DNA from: Norana najaformis
Taxonomy: Eukaryota > Annelida > Clitellata > Crassiclitellata > Hormogastridae
Direction: 5' to 3'
DNA length: 64,000 nt
NCBI GenBank assembly: GCA_964023275.1
Contig: OZ029916.1
Span: 42,134,896-42,198,895 of the forward strand
Shown: piece after piece, positions 10,358 to 21,509 of the stretch
How the letters are laid out: each line of letters starts with the position of its first letter
Position numbering within the stretch: the stretch's first letter is position 1
Position numbers and translations under genes: made by a program
The notes under the pieces: generated by a model
Databases searched by the model: none
What the model saw: only the letters and a program-made list of their open reading frames with translations
What the model was told of the DNA's origin: nothing

Positions 10358-10478
10358 GTATGGCCTCGACCCTGCTCATTTTTTCAATGAAATGATCGGG
10401 TGAGATCATTCATCACCGCTACCCTTTGAATGGGCGCCACACCATTTAAGGTCCCCGTGTACGGACTGTGCTATTCAG
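10358..10478 (+). repeat. Dispersed repeat (GGCCTCGACCCTGCTCAT family)
   Basis: GTATGGCCTCGACCCTGCTC, TCAATGAA and ATCGGGTGAGATC recur at 24845-24970, 59420-59475 and 63145-63205. The repeat is about 115 bp; class unknown, possibly a SINE body. Confidence 0.6.
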
Positions 10479-10571
10479 ATATTCAAAGTATCCTTATCGA
10501 TGGCCAGCGTGACGCAAATTCCGCTGTAGCAATTTATGACTCACATTTTAATGCATATAGCTGACCACAAA

Positions 10572-10615
10572 ATGGTCACGTGTGCCATATATATATATAT
10601 GGCACACGTGACCAT
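10572..10615. repeat. Perfect 44-bp palindrome
   Basis: Two 17-bp arms, ATGGTCACGTGTGCCAT and its exact complement, surround ten bases of TA repeat. Each arm holds a CACGTG E-box hexamer. Confidence 0.9.
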
Positions 10616-10619
10616 GTTG

Positions 10620-11030
10620 CCATATATATATTATATGTATAGTACTGTACTGTATTTTATTATTTATAACTGTATTACGTTATATTGCGCCGTATTGCTC
10701 TTGGTAAGCCTATAGCATGAAGCCTATAGAACCACTCGTACATAAAGCCCATTGTACAGTATACTATAGTGAACGCAACAGCGCCGTAGAATGCATAGCA
10801 CCATATTAATAATAATATAGAAGACAATAGGACCCTCTTTGTACAAGCGCTGACAATAGACATTAAAAGCGCCCTAGAAGTAGTTCGCTACTTACGAGGC
10901 TGTAAAGTCGTCGTTATTACAATTACAATTACCAGAGGTAAAAGCAGGCGACAGCCAAAGAATAAGCAGACGGAAGCACGAACATAACACATAAAAATGT
11001 GGCATCATGCATACGAAACCACAGAAACAA
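10620..11030. other. No supported gene
   Basis: AT-rich. The hydrophobic minus-strand frames extending left from the 11033 array come from the repeat beside them. Confidence 0.4.
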
Positions 11031-11032
11031 CA

Positions 11033-11135
11033 CGTAGCAACATAACACAATAGCAATATAACACAATAGCAATATAACACAATAGCAATATAACACAATA
11101 GCAATATAACACAATAGCAAATTAACACAATAGCA
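11033..11135. repeat. 16-bp minisatellite, about six units
   Basis: Units of TAACACAATAGCAATA. The Cys/Tyr/Leu-rich minus-strand frames are a by-product. Confidence 0.9.
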
Positions 11136-11324
11136 GTACAGGAATATGCGATATTAGAGGATTAAAGACCGCAGATGTTCCTTTAAGAGCGTGGGTGCAA
11201 ACGCAAGACAGGTTTTTAGTTGTTTTAATCTGATTCTAAACGTCTCTTAGCAAATGAATTCTTTTGGAATTTGTTCCATAAATATCAAATTAAGAAATCA
11301 CCTCAAATCCAGATGCATCAGCAG

Positions 11325-11900
11325 CAACAGTAGAAGAACACAACTGCAGATTTAGAAGCAGACGACAGCTGAGTCAAAAGCATACGACAGCAGAATTAGA
11401 AGCAGAGACGAAATCAGAGTTTAAAGCATACGACAGCGGAATTAAAACCAGACGAAAGCAGATTTAAAAGCATACGACAGCACAATTAGAAGCAGACGAA
11501 AGCAGAGTTAAAAGCATACGACAGCGGAATTGGAAGCAGACGAAAGCAGAAGAGTTAAAAGCAGACGACAGCGGATTTAAAAGCAGACGAAAGCAGAGTT
11601 AAAAGCATACGACAGCAGAATTAGAAACATATCGCAGCAGAAGAATAAGAATAAGCAGACGATAACTCTAGACGACAGCAGAAGCAGACGACAGCTGAAG
11701 AATAACTTGAGACGGTCACTGTGTAGGAATAAGCAGAATAAACAAACGACAGCAAATGACGGTCATTGTGTCGGAACTTTGCAAAAGACAAAGCCGAGGA
11801 CTGCAAAAGAATAAGCAAAGATAGCAAAAGTAGAAGCAGACGACAGCAGGATTCAAAGCAGACGGCGGCATAATTAGAAGCAGACGACAACAGAAATAAA
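11325..11900. repeat. Degenerate purine-rich minisatellite
   Basis: Repeated AAAAGCATACGACAGC and GAAGCAGACGAAAGCAGAGT segments of about 30-40 bp with many substitutions and length changes. A short (GT)n tract follows at 11917-11934. Confidence 0.8.
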
Positions 11901-11939
11901 AACAGTACTTAGAGTACTGTGTGTGTGTGTGTGTTAATG

Positions 11940-12660
11940 ATGAGTCGGGTAATAATGATAATAATGATGATGATTCGCCAGCGCAAATCCTTTCATGTGG
12001 CGCCATATAATGTCATAGCTGACCAGCAGATCAAAAGTCGACCAGAGTAATCACGAAATGCTAAATGAAAGAGTCAATCGCCGCCAAATTGTACAGAACA
12101 TTTGGGACAGTTAATTTATAAAGCGCCATTTCGAGTTATGCCGTCTAAGAGTCGGAAACTGCGCTATTGTGACAAAGGAAAACGTATTCAACCGACCGTG
12201 TCGAAGTCATGCATGAGTAGTTCACCGATGACAAAATCTCACGCAACTAAATCATCGTGTTTTCGTGAACGCTTTCAGAATTGCCAGTTAGCGACGAAAA
12301 TGCAACACAGCCGAGAAAGACAATAAAGTCGTTCAGCGTGTATGACTGAGCACTTCGTTTCCAAGAACTTCTTATTAAATTCTCTGTAGATGTAATAAAA
12401 TCCGTGGCCGAACAACACCTGAAATAGCATCGTCGCTTCTTCTTCCGTTAGCAATAAAACTAAGTAAGGGTATATATTTAGAATCTGCCCGAGGAAACTT
12501 AAATCCTGGTTATGTCTGTTTCTTATAACACATGCTAATATGGCTTACAACACACACTAACATGGCTGGAACGACAGCTTCAGTTGCCCTAGAGTAATGG
12601 ATTATCAGACTAAAAAATTTATCATCAGGGTATGTGTTTATAAATAACCATTTCTGTATG
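11940..12660. other. No supported gene
   Basis: A short ATA/ATG tract, then unique sequence. The 74-codon frame at 12102-12326 shows no domain. Confidence 0.4.
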
Positions 12661-12664
12661 AACA

Positions 12665-12830
12665 TAGGCACGTTGGCCGGCTGTTTTGAGCGCTAACTAC
12701 ATAGTGGCGCTAAATAAATACAGAAAAATAAGTTAATAATAATAATAATAATAGCAATAATAATAATAATAACAACAACAATAACAACAACATCAACAAC
12801 AACAATAAAATGAATAATAATCGGTGACAC
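12665..12830 (+). mobile_element. Deleted SINE 3' end with (AAT)n/(AAC)n tail
   Basis: CACGTTGGCCGGCTGTTTTG resembles a SINE head. It jumps directly to AGTGGCGCTAAATAAATAC, the 3' end seen at 2170 and 44680, followed by AAT and AAC trinucleotides. The middle of the element is missing. Confidence 0.5.
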
Positions 12831-12849
12831 GAGAGAAACCAGTTATCTT

Positions 12850-13040
12850 TTTCAGCACTTGATATCACAAGTCAAAGCTTCAACGCTGTTGCCTTCCACG
12901 GCGCTTTTGCTCCACCAGATCTTGACGATTTCTAGTCATCCCAGAATTTTTCATTCTCCGGAGAATTTTTTAAAGCTTGAGGGATCATATAGGGCAAAAT
13001 AAATAAATAATTAATAAAAACAAAAACAAAAATAATAATA
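12850..13040 (+). repeat. Dispersed repeat (AGATCTTGACGATTTC family)
   Basis: Matches the minus strand at 57905-58050: GTTGCCTTCCACGGCGCTTT, CCAGATCTTGACGATTTC, TTTTCATTCTCCGGAGAA. It ends in an A/T-rich tail also seen at position 1-50. Probably a retroelement 3' end. Confidence 0.6.
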
Positions 13041-13139
13041 TCTGCTAATAATGTCTGACAATAACTCTTTCGATCATCAGTCTGTGTCTAGTATTTAGGA
13101 ACGCACCTGCCGCATTAATGTCTGCTACCAACAGACGTC

Positions 13140-13440
13140 AGTATGTACGTATGCATGTATGCATGTATATATGTATGTATGCATGTATATATGTATGTAT
13201 GTATGTACATACGTATGTATGTATGTATGTATGTATATATGTATGTATGTCTGCATGCATGCATGTATGTATGTATGTATGTATGCATGTATGTGTGCAT
13301 GCATGCATGTATGCATGTATGTATGTGTGTATGTATATATGTATGTATGTGTGCATGCATGCATGTATGTATGTATGTATGTATGTATGTATATATGTAT
13401 GTATGTGTGCATGCATGCATGTATGTATGTATGTATGTCA
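13140..13440. repeat. (GTAT)n/(GCAT)n microsatellite
   Basis: Long GTATGTATGCAT arrays; all overlapping frames on both strands are artefacts. Confidence 0.97.
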
Positions 13441-13788
13441 GTTCTCGGAGAGCTCAAAGAATATATGTATGCTCAAAGAACGTTCATTAACGCATTGTGT
13501 TTTGTCGCATGTCTATCTGTGCATGATGCAGACGCTTCCAGAAGTGAAAAAACCAACAATTTCCGAAGGTTTCATTAAGCCACAGAAGGATTTGCAAATC
13601 CCGGCTGTAAAAGTCACGATAACACGTGTATTACGCCTCATCCAATCAGCAAAAATCTTTATCACAGCAATTCACTTCGGTGTCCCTTGCCTGGCAGATA
13701 ACTGATTGCAAATGAAATGATTTGTATGTCTTTTAGCTAACGATGTGACCTTTGAGATGTTTTCAAAGGTGCGATAGAAATGCCCACG
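13441..13788. other. No recognisable feature
   Basis: About 350 bp of unique sequence between two microsatellites, with no supported gene. Confidence 0.4.
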
Positions 13789-14345
13789 TATACATACACA
13801 CAGCAACATACATAAATATATATGACATATATATGAAGAAATACATACATACAGTAGATACATAATGTATATACATGCATATATACGTATATATACATAC
13901 AAACACACATACATGCATGCATACATACGTACACAAAACAACATGCGCACAGACATATATAACATACATGTATAAATGCATATATATACACATACACACA
14001 TACATACAGTAAATATACATACATCAATACATACATATATATACCTTCATACATACGCATACACAAAACAACATGCACACAGACAAATATATATATATAA
14101 CATACATGTATAAATGCATATATATATATATGCACATACACGCATACATATATAGTATATATATGCATACATAATACATACATACATACGCATACACATA
14201 CACAAAACAACATGCACACAGACATATATATAACATACATGTATAAATGCATATATATGCACATACACACATATATACAGTATATATACAAACACACATA
14301 AATACATACATACGTATATACACACGTATATACACACATACAAAT
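13789..14345. repeat. Compound CATA/CACA/TATA microsatellite
   Basis: ACATACACACATATATAC-type repeats. An approximately 120-140-bp higher-order unit containing CACAAAACAACATGC recurs at about 13936, 14065 and 14205. Confidence 0.9.
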
Positions 14346-14548
14346 GGACATCCTTCTAGAAACGGGTCGACAATGACCAGCTGTCGATTTCACCTGACGA
14401 CGCGAAGCAGTGAACGGCCGACTCATTAGCAGTTTGTCGCAGTCCGAGAGATCGGACAATCGCGAAGAGGGGGCTCGATGGTGGCCTTATGCTAATTGGT
14501 TTCTAGTGTCTGCACTTTCCTCGCTTCTCGCTGTTTTCTCATAGAACA

Positions 14549-14624
14549 CTTGTATGTATGTATGCATGTATGTATGTATGTATGTATGCATGTATATATG
14601 TATGTATGTATGCATGTATGTATG

Positions 14625-14655
<31 letters not shown>

Positions 14656-14785
14656 ATACAGTATGTATGTGTTGCATGCATGTATACATGCATGTATGTA
14701 TGTATTTATGTATTTATGTATGCAAGTATGTATGTATGAGTGCACGTAATATATATATATGTGTACGTACTGTATGTATGTACAG
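14549..14785. repeat. (GTAT)n microsatellite
   Basis: TATGTATGTATGCATG arrays, ending beside AGCGCTTTTTAGGAACCTTT, the reverse of the AAAGGCGCTATA retroelement end. Confidence 0.95.
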
Positions 14786-14825
14786 CGCTTTTTAGGAACC
14801 TTTCATAAGCGCATCTCGCTAGCCT

Positions 14826-14827
<2 letters not shown>

Positions 14828-14888
<61 letters not shown>
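14828..14888. repeat. (TA)n microsatellite
   Basis: About 60 bp of TA dinucleotides, abutting a LINE remnant. Confidence 0.97.
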
Positions 14889-14889
<1 letters not shown>

Positions 14890-14891
<2 letters not shown>

Positions 14892-15690
14892 AGAGTTGAA
14901 AAGAAAGAAAATTTCGTCTGCATAAGAATGATGCTCGTGTAGCTGGATGAAGTCTCCACTGGTTGTCTCGCGCATACACACAGACACCAGCCAGCGAATT
15001 TCCGTCCGCGGTCGACAAATGACAGGCATTCGTTGTATACGAGATCCCTTCTGTACCGGAGATGAAGAATGACTCCGAACCGATTGAAGCGCTCGCAATA
15101 CACGGTGGTAGCCACAGATCGGTCATTCCAAATTTGACAGCTCGACAGCTGAGAGCACAGGAAGGGGAAGCCACCCAACCTTTCATACGTGTGTTGTCCG
15201 AGGCTTCGTTGATAGCCAGTCTCTAGGTAACGGGCAGTCGATGTCAACCCCGAAGACCTTGCTTGGCTACAGGAGAAGTGAATCAGTGTTCTACCCAGTC
15301 GCAAGCGCATAGCAGTCCCACCTTACCTACGATTCCTCGCTCAGCTGATTGGTGGATCGAGGAGCTCGACAAAGACGCAGAATGGCTCCATTCCGATATT
15401 CCACCATCAGTGCGAACAGCACTGTCGTGTTCGAGTGGAATCCCTTATCTTCTCCGGCATTCCATGAGACAGTGTACCCTCCCGATGGCAGCACGATCCA
15501 TTGAGTCAAAGGCTCCCCTCAGGTCGATATAGGCAATCCAAAGCAATTTCCGATATTCTTTTCTAGCTTGAATCAGGCTTTTCAGGGTGAACATCCGATC
15601 GATTGGAACTTTCTTACTCCTGAATTTCGCAACTTCTCTGTTCCTCTGTTCCTCCCATGGTTCACCCATCATCATCCGTCTCAAGCCCCT
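14890..15690 (-). mobile_element. Decayed non-LTR retrotransposon with RT domain
   Basis: The minus frame at 15684-15445 reads IDRMFTL, then IQARKEYRKL, then IAYIDLRGAFDSMDR. This is the RT block containing the first catalytic aspartate (IDLxxAFDS) of LINEs. Further along (about 15430-15260), with frameshifts, AVRTDGGISEW and LLCACDW are decayed RT motifs. The YADD motif is not recognisable. Multiple stops make it a dead fragment. It is flanked by the TA tract on one side and by another LINE 3' end on the other. Confidence 0.75.
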
Positions 15691-16035
15691 CTACCTATTA
15701 CTCCTCAGGTATTCCATTCAAAAGTGAAGTCTCGCATTTCAATATATCCCACCCTGATCCATCGAATCCGCTGCCTTCTCATTTCTCTCAGCTTAAACAC
15801 AACCCACCCAAGCAGTTCCTCTTCCCCCTCTCTTTCTTTCTCTCTCTCTCTCCCTCTCTCTCTCTCTCTTTCTCTCTCTCTATCTCTGGTCGTCTGGCAG
15901 CTGGACTTGGTTCTTGGCATGGTATCTTTGGGCAACCCCACTGACTTGACGCAGCGCTCGTGAATAAGCTGGTGCTTTGCGCTTAGCTTTTAAGTAACGC
16001 TTTAGAAATTTCGAGTTTACGATAACGATTTTGTA
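15657..16035 (+). mobile_element. LINE 3' end (TTTACGATTACGAT family)
   Basis: A C-terminal coding remnant (FHSKVKSRI near 15715) leads to a 3' untranslated part with an internal (TC)n tract (15829-15888), CTCGTGAATAAGCTGGT and a terminal TCGAGTTTACGATAACGATT. Nearly collinear with 1787-2063. Confidence 0.7.
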
Positions 16036-16082
16036 CCCGCCTCTTTGCCGGCTTTAAGCAACTCGACTGATATTCGACTGAT

Positions 16083-16168
16083 ATCTAATCTAATCTAATC
16101 TAAGAACTTCTATAGCGCAACTGTAATAATGCTCAGGGCATCAGTCGATGGCTGCTGCTAAACAAAAT
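16083..16168 (-). mobile_element. LINE 3' terminal fragment (GATTA-tail family)
   Basis: CTAATCTAATCTAATCTAA is followed by CTTCTATAGCGC and GGCATCAGTCGATGG, the reverse complement of the block at 8600-8690. Confidence 0.75.
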
Positions 16169-16252
16169 CATTGTCTAAGCCAAAGTCCAAGGTGAGTCCG
16201 GGTCGAAAAGCCAAAGAGGAGTCCAGAAGACGCAGAGGCAGCCTACGGAGGA

Positions 16253-16356
16253 AATGAGTTCAGGAAGAGGTGAATTCAGGAAGAGGTGAGTTCAGGAAGA
16301 GGTGAGTTCAGGAAGAGGTGAGTTCAGGAAGAGGTGAGTTCAGGAAGAGGTGATAT
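16253..16356. repeat. 16-bp minisatellite, about six units
   Basis: Units of TTCAGGAAGAGGTGAG with almost no variation. Confidence 0.93.
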
Positions 16357-16484
16357 CTAGAGTCATCTCCCATTCTTGAACAGTCGTACCTCACCCTGCA
16401 CCTCTTGTTCGGCGGATGGGGAGCAGTCGATTGACAGATCTGGCTCCGAGGCTTGTAAGCCGGGATCCTTGCCATACATAACTT

Positions 16485-16615
16485 TCCTGTACCTTACCTT
16501 ACCTTCTCTCATCATACCTTCCCGTAACTGACCGTCCCGTACTATGCTTTACCTAGTCTAAACTTACCTTAACTTTACTTATCTTTGCTTACCTTAACTA
16601 ATCTCTGTCGTCGCC
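16485..16615. repeat. Degenerate CCTTAC-type repeat
   Basis: TACCTTACC and TTACCTTAACT segments; related AAGGTAAG repeats occur at 17515-17800 and 40835-40950. Confidence 0.65.
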
Positions 16616-16624
16616 TTGGATAAG

Positions 16625-16960
16625 AGATATCGATCTGTATGGACGAGAGCTAGTAAAAGGCGCTACATAAAGACCATATCGGATTACCTAAGATCATCAT
16701 CCTTCGCTGTCGTTTGTCTAGCTCCAGCTGAATCAATGATGATGCACTGTGCGTTGGTTCAATGAAAACAGGAGCAGGAAAAATATTTAAGCGATGCTGT
16801 GGAAATTGGAATTACCTGCACTGCGTCGCATTAGGCGTCGTTATTTGCTGTAATTATTGCTATTGTTTTTGCTTTGTTTTTAACGTTGTTGGACGTTGTG
16901 TTTATGTTGCTTGGCTGACTCGTCTGCCGGACGAGTGATCTACTGGAGCGAAAAGAACTC
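16625..16960. other. No supported gene
   Basis: Contains an AAGGCGCTACATAAAG retroelement end near 16655; otherwise nothing recognised. Confidence 0.4.
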
Positions 16961-16993
16961 TCTCTCTCTCGCTGTCTCTGTCTCTCTGTCTCT

Positions 16994-17038
<45 letters not shown>

Positions 17039-17225
17039 ATGTCCGTCTGCTTGTTCAATAAATTTCTCCCTGTCTGTCTGGCTTTTAAAGTACCTCACAA
17101 AGCGCTTTCGCTGTTTACGTCTGTGTCAATGTCTCTGTGTTTGTAGTTTTCTCCATCTCTGTTGTGAGTCTGAGTGTTTGTGTGCTGGTCTGTGTGTGTG
17201 TGTCTGTGTGTGTGTCTGTCTGTCT
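16960..17225. repeat. (TC)n and (TG)n microsatellites
   Basis: CT repeats at 16960-16995, pure (GT)n at 16997-17034, then a CTGT/GT-rich tract to 17225. Confidence 0.9.
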
Positions 17226-17514
17226 GATACTTTTCCCGATGTGTGGATTCCTTAGAACCAAATGATTTGCTCGAGCTCCACGACGATAAGTATTGAAACC
17301 GGGCATTTATATGGCCATTTGGAGCACGATTAGGCGCGTTTCACATTAATTTCCATCCTTAGCAATTACTGTACACGGTTGAATAACAACGCAGGTCTGT
17401 TTAAAAGCCGCCGCAAGTTTTATAGCACTAGTTTACGACTTGTAATCGGTCGACGGATGTAACACAGTGGACCCATTCAGCGAAGGTTCGAATAGCGGAC
17501 AGCATGCTTAATGA
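17226..17514. other. No recognisable feature
   Basis: Unique-looking, no supported gene. Confidence 0.4.
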
Positions 17515-17800
17515 CTTACACGCAAACCAGAGGTAAGGACACGGTACGTTAAGACGTAACGTAATCTAGGGTAAAGTTGGTAAGATAAGAGATAAGGTAA
17601 CAGGTAAGGTTATTACGGTAGTGTACGGTAATGTAAAGCGTAAGGTAATTATAAAATAAGATTATATAAGATAAGATAAGATTGTATATGAGGTAAAGGT
17701 CAGGTCAGATAAGATATAAGGTAAGGTAATAGGTAATAAGTAAGATAACATACAAAGTAAGATAAGGTAAGCTAAGGCAGTGTAAGGTCAGACTAAGGTA
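17515..17800. repeat. Degenerate AAGGTAAGATA repeat
   Basis: GGTAAGGTAATAGGTAATAAG-like short units with heavy decay. Confidence 0.7.
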
Positions 17801-18009
17801 GTTGTTCATTGCTTATGCGCTTCTACCAACATTAATCCTTGATCCTCAAAGGCGTGATCCTTGGGTTGAAGGATATTTCGGCTGTAGCACAAACATGACA
17901 ACAGTAATCCACCAACCGGATGCCCTTTCCTTGCTGGTTACTTGACTGTTTTTAATCACCTGAATTATATATATTAATAATTACATTAATTATATATTAT
18001 ATATATATC

Positions 18010-18130
18010 CGACATACGTCCCTGAATTCGAACCTGGACGCAGAGGTGACAGGCAAACGCCTGACTAATCTTCCACACATTGCACAGCTACACACTGCAA
18101 CCTTCACCCCTACCACTAATATTTGGGTGA
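18010..18130 (-). mobile_element. tRNA-derived SINE fragment
   Basis: On the minus strand, GTCAGGCGTTTGCCTGTCAC (A-box side) precedes a B box GGTTCGAATTC at 18034-18024 with tRNA-like spacing. Sequence on its 5' side to about 18200 is otherwise unique. Confidence 0.55.
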
Positions 18131-18199
18131 TTTATCGGGTGAGGTCGACCCTTGGGAGCCACTTCGTTTCAGTTCCCCTTATACGAGCCGCGCAAGACC

Positions 18200-18940
18200 G
18201 ACATACAAATCTCCAAACCACAAACACGATCAGCATTATTTATTCATTGTTATTATCTATTTTCCCTTCAAAGCCCGACTCGCGCCTCATCGTCGTGAAG
18301 GGGTGAAGAACTGAGCAGGAGAATACCCGCTGGGGATATATAATCAGTAGTGAAAGTACCAACTGGACCGCCATCTAGGGCGTTGCGCGATGCCGACAAG
18401 CGCAACAGGAACCCAGAAAACCGTTGGCAAGCGATAACCTCGATTTAAGATACCCAAGCCAGTCCCAAGTCCGGATAAATCGCAAGGGCGGACAAATGGT
18501 AATTTCGACGCCGGTAAAGAAAAAGACGATAGAAGTCCATTGCACATGAGATTCACAAAACCCAAACACCGGCTCTGGCAGCCACAATAGACACCTTTCA
18601 TACATGTTCAGATGCGTTCAGTTGTATTTCATGTGGCTATTCCATTTTAGGTGAATAGAAAGGTCAGGTGAGGTCGATGTCAACAGCAGCAAATTGAATG
18701 ACGGCAGACATTGAAAGTGCTTCGACGATTGTGTAGGGCACCGGCTTTCCTCGGCCAACCGTGTAATCCGTTAATGCATTGATACATAATCGCTTCCTAG
18801 TCCTTAATGCCTTAATCTTTTTCTGTTCTAGAACATTCGTTGCTTGACTTTGGCGGCGTGCAAAAGGAAGCGATTTAAAGTGCAGTGGACATTAACGGGC
18901 AGTGAGCTTAAAGAATTTAAAGAAGAATTATTTATTTACT
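18200..18940. other. No supported gene
   Basis: The minus-strand frames at 18344-18605 have no recognisable domain. Confidence 0.4.
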
Positions 18941-19065
18941 AATTACGCTTGGTTATTTATTTATTTACTAATTACGCTTGTGTTATTCCCCAGTTTTGGG
19001 ATGGGCCGGGATGAGGCTACTTGAAGCGGCGCTTTACTAATTTACGATTACGATTACGAATATGC
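18935..19065 (+). repeat. Short tandem duplication plus retroelement end
   Basis: ATTTACTAATTACGCTTG appears twice (about 18935-18980); then a GGCGCTTTACTAATTTACG segment resembles the TTTACGATTACGAT LINE terminus. Confidence 0.55.
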
Positions 19066-19630
19066 GCCAAGGGCAGTAAATCTAAATCCGAGGCTTGAGA
19101 CGAGAGTGCTGTAACAAATTATCCAAAAATCGTTGGATTACATCCCAGCGCACTACCGAATAGACCACCATGCCGGACATAAATAACACAATACATGCGA
19201 TCGGTATACTATCCGACGAACTCCTATATACACATCTGACGCGCTACCGAAGTAGGTATGCAGACCAAAGTGAGGCTTTAATAGTGACGTAAGCCATAAC
19301 CTATTAGACGCCTACCCGAACTACGTAACTGGTCGACCCGCTTTAGCACATTTGACCAAATTATAGCACTTACATGTATTCCTTGTTCGCGTTATAGCAG
19401 TCGCGATCTCCATGGCAACCATGCATTATGTATCAAATGCTGGCATGACATCCGGTTTGTTAAAAAAACAAACATGTCGGAAAGATGTTTTTATTATCTT
19501 TGATAGTCGTCCTAATGAGCGCTGCGATCTCCGATTGCCTTCAATGTTCACTGACAGCAGCAGAGAACGACAGCGATTCGTGTAGGAAACGGCACGCAAG
19601 CCAGACAAGGCAAACCAACGCAAGATAGGG
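19066..19630. other. No recognisable feature
   Basis: Unique-looking sequence, no supported gene. Confidence 0.4.
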
Positions 19631-19631
19631 T

Positions 19632-20250
19632 GCATACATACATACATACATACATACATACATGCATACACACATACATACATACATACATACATACATA
19701 CATGCATACACACATACATGCATACATACATACATACATACATGCATGCATACATACATACATACATGCATACATACATACATTCATACATTCATACATA
19801 CATACATATATTCATACATTCATACATTCATACATACATACATTCATACATTCATACATACATACATACATACATTCATACATACATACATTCATACATT
19901 CATACATACATACATATATTCATACATTCATACATTCATACATACATACATTCATACATTCATACATACATACATACAGACATTCATACATACATACATT
20001 CATACATTCATACATACATTAATACATTCATACATACATACATTCATGCATACATACATACATACATTCATACATTCATACATACATACATACAGACATT
20101 CATTCATACATACATTCATACATTCATACATACATTAATACATTCATACATACATACACTCATGCATACATACATACATACATTCATGCATACATACATA
20201 CATACATTCATGTATACATACATACATACATTCATGCATACATACATACA
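19632..20250. repeat. (CATA)n/(CATT)n microsatellite, about 620 bp
   Basis: CATACATTCATACATTCATA phrasing is repeated in blocks of roughly 100-120 bp, so the array has been duplicated in segments as well as by single units. It abuts the 3' end of a minus-strand LINE. Confidence 0.95.
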
Positions 20251-20425
20251 AACATGTCATGTCATGTCACAACGCCATCGTCGCTTCGCGACGGTTGACT
20301 ACATGTACGAACTATCCTCTCCCAAAGTCATCTGTCGCGCATTGCGTTCGCCATCATCGTGCCCGACAAGCCAGTCCATGCTATGACATTGTCAATCCAA
20401 CTTATTCTTGGCCTTCCACGACATA
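20250..20425 (-). mobile_element. LINE ORF2 C-terminus (RTE-like) with CATG/CATA tail
   Basis: The minus strand reads RGRPRISWIDNV then AWTGL, the terminal motif of RTE-type and related LINE polyproteins, followed by stops. Downstream on the same strand come CATGACATGACATG and then the long TATG array, so the microsatellite lies where the element's 3' tail should be. Confidence 0.65.
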
Positions 20426-20770
20426 CATACATGCATGCATACATACATACATACATTCATACATTCATACATACATACATACATACATTCATACATTCAT
20501 GCATACATTCGTACATTCATACATACATACATACATACATTCATACATACATACAAACATGTATATACATACATACATGCCTACATGCATACATAAATAC
20601 GTACATACATACATGCATGCATACATATATGCATACAAACATACATTCATGCATGCATACATACATGTATACACACATACATACATACATACACACATAT
20701 ATATGCATACATACATGCATGCATACATACATGCATGCATGCGTACATACATACATACATGCATACAGTG
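20426..20770. repeat. (CATA)n microsatellite
   Basis: CATACATACATTCATGCATG arrays; overlapping frames are artefacts. Confidence 0.95.
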
Positions 20771-21264
20771 CATACGGTCACAGAGGTTCTGGATGGTTTG
20801 GTTAGTCACCGTCTCACTGTATCCAGTGAATCTGACACAGTAATCGTAATTTGATCGTAAAATTCCCTTTTTGACATTTTGACAGAGTGTTAGGAACGTT
20901 AATGACGGCGATTTACACATTAAATTCATATCCGAAGAAAAACCGTCTGCCTACTAGTTATTCAAGTACTTAAAAAGATGTCATATATAGCACAATGGAA
21001 ATCTTTGAAGTTCAAAATTCATCGGAGAAACATTCTTTGGCGGGGAGTTGAGGACGTATGGTTGCTTTGGAAAACGTGTACATTTACATTTTGCATTTAA
21101 TAGAAGTTTAACTTGTCTTTCGACTCATTCTTTTTATACAGCGCTATTTGTTAGCCTCTTAGTTTAAGAGGCCTAATAGGCCTACATGTGCATTTTTGCA
21201 AGGACCAGAGCGTGGGTCCCAAATGTTACTGGCCACGCGGAGGGCCAATATGCGAACGGCGAAT
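20771..21264. other. No recognisable feature
   Basis: Unique-looking sequence, no supported gene. Confidence 0.4.
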
Positions 21265-21465
21265 AAAATTAATCGTAATCGTAAACTTGTAATTTCTAAA
21301 GCGCTACTTAAAAGCTAAACGCAAGGCACCAGCTCATTTACGAGCGCTGAGTCAAGTCCGTGGGGTTAACCAAAGATGTCATGTCGAGAACCAATTACAG
21401 TTGTCAGTAGATCAGAGAGAGGAGGGTTGAGGAGGCTAGGGTGGGCTGTGTATAGAGTTAGAGGA
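21265..21465 (-). mobile_element. LINE 3' end (TTTACGATTACGAT family)
   Basis: AATCGTAATCGTAAACTTG, AGCGCTACTTAAAAGCTAA and CACCAGCTCATTTACGAGCG are the reverse complement of the 15900-16035 terminus; a short GA tract sits where the internal (TC)n tract is in other copies. Confidence 0.7.
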
Positions 21466-21509
21466 AACATTGATTACATTACATTAAATTTCATTACATT
21501 ACATCACGC

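Noticed and set aside
12102-12326. 74-codon basic frame
   Set aside because: Short, no homology recognised, no splice or promoter evidence.
13118-14795. Many Met/Tyr/Cys/Val and His/Thr/Ile-rich frames
   Set aside because: Products of CATA/GTAT microsatellites; the same holds at 8019, 19630-20929, 24299, 29448, 32885 and 53548.
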